Assembly: GCA_016464795.1 (NCBI GenBank)
Contig: JAEKNN010000053.1
Location: 42,509 to 106,508, forward strand
Length of the DNA: 64,000 nt
From: Candidatus Amunia macphersoniae
GTDB lineage: Bacteria; Chloroflexota; Dormibacteria; Aeolococcales; Aeolococcaceae
Direction of reading: 5' to 3'
This document shows positions 59,128 through 64,000 of the stretch, piece after piece. The position numbers and the translations under genes were made by a program. Numbering within the stretch: position 1 is the stretch's first letter; the number at the start of each line of letters is the position of its first letter. The notes under the pieces are model-generated. The model was not told the DNA's origin, ran no database searches, and was given only the letters and a program-made list of their open reading frames with translations.

Positions 59128-61540
59128 CGGACGGTTGGGTGGTGATCAAGCCCCGCTCGGCGGGTGTCAAGGTGAGCCGTCGGCGGCCGCGGAATCCGGC
59201 GTCGCCCCAGGTCAGCTGGAACTGCCGGTTGCGCAGCCAGCGTCTGGAGAGGTCGTGGTGATGGCGGGAGGCGCGGTGCCCCGACTGCCCGGGGTAGAGC
59301 ACAGCCGTACAGCCGGTGTCCCAGGCGCCGACGTCGAACACCTGCCGCCACGACGGCGCCATCACCCGCGTGGTGAAGTCGAGGCCGGGGCGGTGGCCGG
59401 TCGCCAGCACCGTGTCCGCGCCGCCTCCGGGGCGGAGCGAGGGTGCGTCGAGCAGTGGAGCGAGGAGTGCGCGCACCGCCAGTGGGTGCTTCAACACGAT
59501 CCGGTGGACGCGACCCCAGCCCCACCGTCGCTGCACGCCGAGGGTGCGCGCCAGGTCGGCGACGGCATCCTCCATGGCCAGGGCTGCAACCTCGGGCCAG
59601 CTGGCCTGGCCGTCGAACAACGACTCGTCGCCGGCCATCCAACTCTCGACCAGCAGCGGTGTGACCCGGCCGATGAGGTTTCCCGGATAGTGAAACAGGG
59701 GGTGGGTGAGGCTGGTCCCGGCCGCAATGCCCCAGGCGTCGCCGCACAGGGGACGGAGGGCGCGCTCGGCCAGGCGCAGCATGAACGCCTCGTACAGGGT
59801 TGGCTCGATCCGGTTCGGCGCCATGCGCGCGTCCCATGCGCCGAGCCGCCGGCACATCGCCTCGGCCTCCGGGTCGGCACAGCTCACCCCGGCGAGCAGC
59901 TCCACCACCTCCCCCGCCGGCGGTGACACCAGGTCGAGCTGCATCGCCAGCATCCCATCCGCCCGGTGACCACCACCGCTGAGGAGATCGTGCAGCCGGC
60001 GGGCGCGGTAGCCACTCAGGTAGTCGCTGGCGACGTGGTGGGGGAAGTCGTCGCCGACGATGCGGTTGTTGGCGGTGACCACCAGACCGTCGGGAGGGTC
60101 GAGCTGCTGGGGTACCTCGTCGACGGTGAGGAACCGCTCCCACCGCATGTCACCCTCCCAGCCGGGTACCGGCAACCCGGAGGGAGGCCGGCGCCGCACC
60201 GGCACACGGCCGCTGCAGAAGTACCCGATGTGGCCGTCGACATCGGCGTAGACGCAGTTCTGCGACGGCGCGTCGAGCCCGGCGAAGGCCGCCCGGAAGG
60301 TCGTCCAGTCGGAGGCCCGCTGCAGGTCGAGCAGGGTCTGGCTGGCGTTGGCCGGGATCAGGGCCGTCCATTGCAGGGCCAGTCCCAGCCAGCGTCCGGT
60401 GGCCTCGTCGTCGCAACGCTCCACCACCGGTCCGTGGCGGGTGATCACCACCTCCTCGACGGAGTCCGAGGCGTCCTTGACGCGGATCACCTCGCGCACC
60501 ACGCGCGATCTCTCCCACCCGGCCTCGGTGCGGTATCGGGTTGCGCCGGCGGCGTCGAACTGCTCGACGATCAGGTCCTGGCTGTCGACGCAAGAGTTGG
60601 TGAAGCCCCAGGCCACGTGGCGGTTGTGGCCGATCACAGGGAAGGGGTGACCGACGAACGTCGCCCCGGTGGTCTCGAAGTCGTCACCGGCGCGGATGTG
60701 GGCGGCGAACCAGATCGAGGGCACCGACGGCTCGAGGTGGGGGTCGTTGCACAGCAATGGCCTCCCGCTCGCGGTGCGGCCGGGAGCGATCGCCCACGCG
60801 TTGCTCGCCCCCACGGCGCTGGGCAGCCACTGCGCCGCCTGGCGGTACAGCTCGAGGGCCTCGACGCCGGCACGGGGGCCGGCGGCGGCGGCGCTGGCGG
60901 CGAGGATGGTGGGGTTGCTCTCCGGATACACCAGGTCCAGGCGGGCCGCCACCTCGGGCCCGACGGCTCGGAGGAGCTGCAGGCGTTGCATTTCCACGTC
61001 CCAATTGAGGCTGAGCCCGAGCGCCAACAGCTTGGCGCAGCAGATGCTGTCCACCGGCTTCCAGGGCTCGGGACGGATTCGCAGCAGGGAGAACTCCACG
61101 GGCAGACGTCGGCTCCGGGCGATGATCGAGTTCACCCCGGCGGCGTATGCCTCGAGCAGCGTACGGGTCTCGCCGTCGAGTACGGCCGCCTCCTCCTCGG
61201 CGATGCGGCGCAGCCCCACACGACGAAGAAAGCGGTCGGCCCCCAGTCCCTCCACCCCGGCAATCTCGCTGATTCGTCCGGTCGCCACCCGCCGGTTGAG
61301 ATCGAGCTGCCACAAGCGCTCCTGGGCGTGAACCAGCCCCATCGCGAAGGCGGCGTCCTCCATGCAGGTGGCGTCGACGTGGGCCACACCGTGACCGTCG
61401 CGCACCACCGCCACCGGCGCCCGCAGGCCATCCACCACCAGGAGGCCGCGGATCCTGGGCAGGGGCGCGCGCAACCCTCTGAGCGCCGCGGCAGCCGCGA
61501 CCACCAGGAGTGCCGCCACCACCAGCAGCGCGATGATCAT
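59123..61540 (-). CDS. Penicillin acylase family (Ntn) amidohydrolase
   Basis: 805 residues. After an N-terminal membrane span (2-20) comes an alpha-like chain (VVRDGHGVAHVDATCMEDAAFAMGLVHAQERLWQLDLNRR) and a spacer. The self-processing site is about residue 245/246, where GASNAWAIAPGRTASGRPLL makes Ser246 the N-terminal nucleophile of the beta chain. NDPHLEPSVPSIW and NRHVAWGFTN are further family marks. Members hydrolyse acyl amides: beta-lactams or acyl-homoserine lactones. ATG 61540 has AGGGAGA upstream. A membrane anchor in place of a cleaved signal would keep it at the cell surface. Confidence 0.9.
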   Translation of the reverse strand: MIIALLVVAALLVVAAAAALRGLRAPLPRIRGLLVVDGLRAPVAVVRDGHGVAHVDATCMEDAAFAMGLVHAQERLWQLDLNRRVATGRISEIAGVEGLGADRFLRRVGLRRIAEEEAAVLDGETRTLLEAYAAGVNSIIARSRRLPVEFSLLRIRPEPWKPVDSICCAKLLALGLSLNWDVEMQRLQLLRAVGPEVAARLDLVYPESNPTILAASAAAAGPRAGVEALELYRQAAQWLPSAVGASNAWAIAPGRTASGRPLLCNDPHLEPSVPSIWFAAHIRAGDDFETTGATFVGHPFPVIGHNRHVAWGFTNSCVDSQDLIVEQFDAAGATRYRTEAGWERSRVVREVIRVKDASDSVEEVVITRHGPVVERCDDEATGRWLGLALQWTALIPANASQTLLDLQRASDWTTFRAAFAGLDAPSQNCVYADVDGHIGYFCSGRVPVRRRPPSGLPVPGWEGDMRWERFLTVDEVPQQLDPPDGLVVTANNRIVGDDFPHHVASDYLSGYRARRLHDLLSGGGHRADGMLAMQLDLVSPPAGEVVELLAGVSCADPEAEAMCRRLGAWDARMAPNRIEPTLYEAFMLRLAERALRPLCGDAWGIAAGTSLTHPLFHYPGNLIGRVTPLLVESWMAGDESLFDGQASWPEVAALAMEDAVADLARTLGVQRRWGWGRVHRIVLKHPLAVRALLAPLLDAPSLRPGGGADTVLATGHRPGLDFTTRVMAPSWRQVFDVGAWDTGCTAVLYPGQSGHRASRHHHDLSRRWLRNRQFQLTWGDAGFRGRRRLTLTPAERGLITTQPSV

Positions 61541-61608
61541 CCACTCTCCCTGTCGGAACGGGCGGGATGGTAGCCGCCAATGGGGCCACCGGCGCTCAAC
61601 CAACTGCC

Positions 61609-61614
61609 TACACT
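61609..61614 (+). promoter_or_regulatory. Candidate -10, leaderless gcvT
   Basis: TACACT ends 10 nt before ATG 61625, the start that matches the GcvT family N terminus. No ribosome binding site. No room for a glycine riboswitch (85 bp to the divergent gene). Confidence 0.5.
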
Positions 61615-61624
61615 CGCACCGCTG

Positions 61625-62740
61625 ATGGGCCGCCGGACACCACTCTTCGACCGTCACGTCGCCGCAGGCGCGCGGATGGTCGACTTCGCCGGCTACGACA
61701 TGCCGCTGCAGTACAGCGGAATCCGTGATGAGCACCTGGCCGTCCGCCAGCGCGCCGGGATCTTCGATGTCAGCCACATGGGCGAAGTCCTGGTCAGCGG
61801 CGATGCAGCCCAGGGGTGGCTGCAGCAGCTCGTCAGCAACGACGTCTCTCGCCTCGACGACGGGCAAGCGCAGTACACGGTGATGTGCAACCAGGAGGGG
61901 GGCATCCTCGACGACCTCATCGTCTACCGCGGCGACCAGGAGCACTACCTGGTGATCGTCAACGCGTCGACGCGTGAGAAGGATGTGTCCTGGATGCGTG
62001 AGCACGGCGGCGGCGAGCTCGACCTTGTCGATGCCAGCGACGAGCTGGCGCTGATCGCCGTGCAAGGACCGCGCAGCGTCGACATCCTCGAGCCCATCAC
62101 CACGCTGGACGGTGGCGGGTCATTGCGCGAGATGGGATCCTTCGCCACCAGCCGGGCCCGGATCGCTGGTGTGCCGGACGGCGTCAACCAGCGAATCTCG
62201 CGCACCGGCTACAGCGGCGAGGACGGATTCGAGATCGTGGTCGACGCCGGGGGTGCTGTGGAGTTGTGGGATGCGCTGATGGCAGCGGGTGGGGAGCACG
62301 GGATGGTGCCCGCCGGGCTCGGTGCTCGGGACACCCTGCGACTCGAGGCCGGGTTGCGGCTGTACGGTCAGGACATGGACGAGGCCACCGACCCCTACAG
62401 CTGCGGCTTGGGCTGGACGGTGAAGCTCGACAAGGGCGACTTCATCGGTGGAGATGCGCTCCGTCAGCTGCGTGGGGCACCGCCGCGGCGATTCGTGGGG
62501 CTGCGGCTGGGCCCGCGTCACATCGCCCGCCACGGCCAGCCTGTCATCCAGGATGGGCGCCAGGTGGGCGTGATCACCAGCGGAACATTCGGGTTCACAG
62601 TGGGCACCGCGGTCGCCACCGCATCGGTGTCGCCCGATTTCGATCGTGATGGCGACGTCGCCGTCGACATCCGCGGCAGCAAGGCATCCGCAGAGGTGGT
62701 ACCGCTGCCTTTCTACAAGCGTCCACGGGGGGATGGTTGA
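61625..62740 (+). CDS. gcvT: Aminomethyltransferase, glycine cleavage T-protein
   Basis: 371 residues. It opens RRTPLFDRHVAAGARMVDFAGYDMPLQY, the family start, then GIFDVSHMGEVLVSG, then the folate site around ISRTGYSGEDGFEI and LGARDTLRLEAGLRLYGQDMDE. It transfers the methylene carbon from the aminomethyl-lipoyl H-protein to tetrahydrofolate. ATG 61625 was chosen over an in-frame start 15 codons upstream. It is followed directly by gcvH. The P-protein gene is not in the window. Confidence 0.95.
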   Translation: MGRRTPLFDRHVAAGARMVDFAGYDMPLQYSGIRDEHLAVRQRAGIFDVSHMGEVLVSGDAAQGWLQQLVSNDVSRLDDGQAQYTVMCNQEGGILDDLIVYRGDQEHYLVIVNASTREKDVSWMREHGGGELDLVDASDELALIAVQGPRSVDILEPITTLDGGGSLREMGSFATSRARIAGVPDGVNQRISRTGYSGEDGFEIVVDAGGAVELWDALMAAGGEHGMVPAGLGARDTLRLEAGLRLYGQDMDEATDPYSCGLGWTVKLDKGDFIGGDALRQLRGAPPRRFVGLRLGPRHIARHGQPVIQDGRQVGVITSGTFGFTVGTAVATASVSPDFDRDGDVAVDIRGSKASAEVVPLPFYKRPRGDG

Positions 62741-63115
62741 GTGGCTGACCTCAGCGAATACCGGTTCACCAAGAGCCACGAGTGGGTGCATCTCGAAGGC
62801 GGAGTGGCCACCGTCGGCATCAGTGATCACGCCCAGGCCGAGCTGGGTGATGTGATCTTCATCGAGCTTCCCACGGTGGGGGCCGTGCTGAAGGCCGGCG
62901 AGAAGTTCGGCACCATCGAGTCGGTGAAGGCGGCGAGTGACCTGTACGTGCCGGTGGGGGGAACCGTCGCGGCTGTCAACGACCAGTTGTCGGACGCGCC
63001 GGAGCGGGTCAACGGCGACCCCTACGGCGAGGGCTGGATGGTGCGGCTCAACAACGTCGACGAGTCGGGCAGCGACCTGCTCGATGAGGCTGGCTACAAG
63101 GCCATCGGGGGATAG
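62741..63115 (+). CDS. gcvH: Glycine cleavage H-protein
   Basis: 124 residues, the usual size. The lipoylated Lys63 is in GTIESVKAASDLYVP, and ITDHAQAELGD-like sequence (ISDHAQAELGDVIFIELP) marks the family. It carries the aminomethyl group between P-, T- and L-proteins. GTG start directly after the gcvT stop. Confidence 0.95.
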   Translation: MADLSEYRFTKSHEWVHLEGGVATVGISDHAQAELGDVIFIELPTVGAVLKAGEKFGTIESVKAASDLYVPVGGTVAAVNDQLSDAPERVNGDPYGEGWMVRLNNVDESGSDLLDEAGYKAIGG

Positions 63116-63141
63116 TGCGCGCTGCACTGATGCAGCGGAGT

Positions 63142-63218
<77 letters not shown>

Positions 63219-63323
63219 TCGCCGCGGGCTCGAAGTCTACCGGAAGGCTGTGGCCGGCTCAGGCGGGGACTGGATCGACTAGGCGCCCCCCCACGCCGAT
63301 CGGTCGCCGCCGCGATCGTCTGG

Positions 63324-63329
63324 CATGAT
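63324..63329 (+). promoter_or_regulatory. Candidate -10, leaderless Fur-family gene
   Basis: CATGAT ends 9 nt before ATG 63339. A GTG at 63333 would be only 3 nt away, so ATG is favoured. No clear Fur box is visible. Confidence 0.35.
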
Positions 63330-63338
63330 TCAGTGATC

Positions 63339-63830
63339 ATGGGCAGAGCGGGCGTCACTGCGAGGCAGGCCGCGGCGAGTGATGTGGCAGCGGCGGCCGA
63401 CGTCTCCGGTATCCCCGGTCTTCTCCGGCGCGCCGGCCTGCGTGTGACCCCGCAGCGCATCGCCGTGCTGGAAGCCCTGGGCGACGCGGGCGGTCATCAC
63501 CTCAGCGCCGACGATGTCTGGCAACGGTTGGCCGCCGCCAGCTCCAGGATGGACAGGTCGACGGCATATCGAGTGCTGGCAGACCTCGCCGATGTTGGAC
63601 TGCTCACCCAGGTGCGTTTCGCTGACGGCACGGCGAGGTTCGAGGTGCAGGGCGTTGCCCACCACCACGCGGTCTGTGTTCGCTGCGGCGCCACCCAGGA
63701 CGTCCCGTTTGCGCTGGTCAAGCCGCTGACCACAGCCCTCGCCGCGACCATGGGCTTCGAGATGGCCCTGGACGAGCCTCTCTTCGTCCGTGGGACGTGC
63801 GCGACCTGCGCCTCCGCCGCCGAGGGCTGA
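63339..63830 (+). CDS. Fur-family metal-responsive regulator
   Basis: 163 residues. Winged helix with RVTPQRIAVLEAL and the recognition region DDVWQRLAAASSRMDRSTAYRVLADLADVGLL. The dimerisation domain carries a His-rich metal site (VAHHHAVCVRCGATQDV) and a structural zinc with CVRC and CATC. Fur, Zur and PerR share this plan and the metal cannot be assigned from sequence. A 20-residue extension at the N terminus is unusual. It is convergent to tRNA-Val. Confidence 0.9.
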   Translation: MGRAGVTARQAAASDVAAAADVSGIPGLLRRAGLRVTPQRIAVLEALGDAGGHHLSADDVWQRLAAASSRMDRSTAYRVLADLADVGLLTQVRFADGTARFEVQGVAHHHAVCVRCGATQDVPFALVKPLTTALAATMGFEMALDEPLFVRGTCATCASAAEG

Positions 63831-63857
63831 GTGAGGTGACCTCGAGCCGCCTCCTGC

Positions 63858-63983
63858 TATGCTCGCCCGGTCCCCGCGGGGGCTGATCACAACAAGCTTT
63901 CCTGCATCCGGCGCTGCCCGCCAGCCACCTCGGCGACGCACCAGGTCCGGATGCCGCAAGCCCACGGGAAAGGAGGTGCGCGC
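63858..63983 (+). promoter_or_regulatory. rpsF promoter and structured 5' leader
   Basis: GTGACC (63836-63841), 16 bp, then TATGCT (63858-63863) look like a promoter giving a leader of about 115 nt. GCATCCGG (63904-63911) pairs perfectly with CCGGATGC (63947-63954) to enclose a 35-nt loop region. A strong AAAGGAGGT follows before the start. The position suits the S6:S18-binding autoregulatory leader known from many bacteria, but I cannot confirm the diagnostic internal loop. Confidence 0.45.
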
Positions 63984-64000
63984 ATGGTGCGCGACTACGA
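63984..64000 (+). CDS. rpsF: Start of ribosomal protein S6 gene (truncated by window end)
   Basis: Only six codons are visible, MVRDYE, preceded by AAAGGAGGT. Ribosomal S6 proteins typically begin M-R-x-YE, and the long structured leader fits a ribosomal-protein gene. The assignment rests on this short match. Confidence 0.5.

Noticed and set aside
61541..61624. Glycine riboswitch before gcvT
   Set aside because: Only 84 nt separate gcvT from the divergent gene, and a -10 hexamer sits 10 nt before the start codon.

Overview
This window is a high-GC bacterial chromosome segment that is almost fully coding. It holds core metabolism, a ribosomal protein and replication genes, and it shows no phage, plasmid or insertion-sequence genes. 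Starts are often GTG or TTG, and adjacent genes commonly overlap by 4 nt. The mix of relatives (Eis-type acetyltransferase, LprG-type lipoprotein with a 14-TM exporter, ArsA/Get3 ATPase with an HSP20-like tail, FGGY gluconokinase, N-terminal rhodanese-ThiF fusion) points to an Actinomycetota-like or Chloroflexota-allied soil lineage. Candidatus Dormibacterota is my best guess, from sequence impression only.

Layout. 1-1.8 kb: sugar-nucleotide epimerase, a small membrane protein and infA with an N-terminal extension. 1.9-5.5 kb: cobalamin-dependent methionine synthase, ending in a 16-bp tandem repeat. 5.5-7.5 kb: a small Cys-rich protein, a receiver-only response regulator and a thiolase. 7.5-17.8 kb (minus strand): one long operon-like run, substrate-binding lipoprotein, two permeases, two ATPases (an Opp/Dpp peptide importer), then TldD, TldE and a GT39-type membrane glycosyltransferase. 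A membrane histidine kinase/NarL-type regulator pair diverges from it (17.9-21.1 kb). 21.2-30.2 kb: hom-thrC-thrB-lysC-ychF, a tail-anchored-looking protein, an ArsA/Get3 ATPase, a small protein, a NUDIX hydrolase and a Ca2+/cation exchanger. 30.2-39.2 kb: SDR, TauE/SafE exporter, LprG-like lipoprotein with MFS exporter, CCA-adding/HD enzyme, YkvA-like protein, rplI and dnaB. 39.3-48.9 kb: GNAT, LPG-synthase-like membrane protein, soluble histidine kinase, fumC, 3-hydroxyacyl-CoA dehydrogenase, HAD phosphatase, D-2-hydroxyacid dehydrogenase, DEAD-box helicase and an alpha/beta hydrolase. 49-59 kb: a broken small gene, gntK, eis-like, rhodanese-ThiF, MurE-like ligase, rsmG, zinc ribbon, secreted glucosaminidase, NIF3 and a membrane-anchored protein. 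59-64 kb: penicillin-acylase family enzyme, gcvT-gcvH, tRNA-Val(CAC), a Fur-family regulator and the start of rpsF behind a structured leader.

Two things are not explained by ordinary annotation. First, an imperfectly palindromic element of about 145 bp occurs twice (43661-43801 and 58274-58422), each time directly after a gene and in the same orientation relative to it. The roughly 84-nt cores are nearly identical and carry a compensatory base-pair change in an inner hairpin. The flanking arms differ completely between copies, yet each pair is self-complementary. Second, many genes have a TANNNT-type -10 hexamer only 6-10 nt before the start codon and no ribosome binding site, which suggests widespread leaderless transcription.
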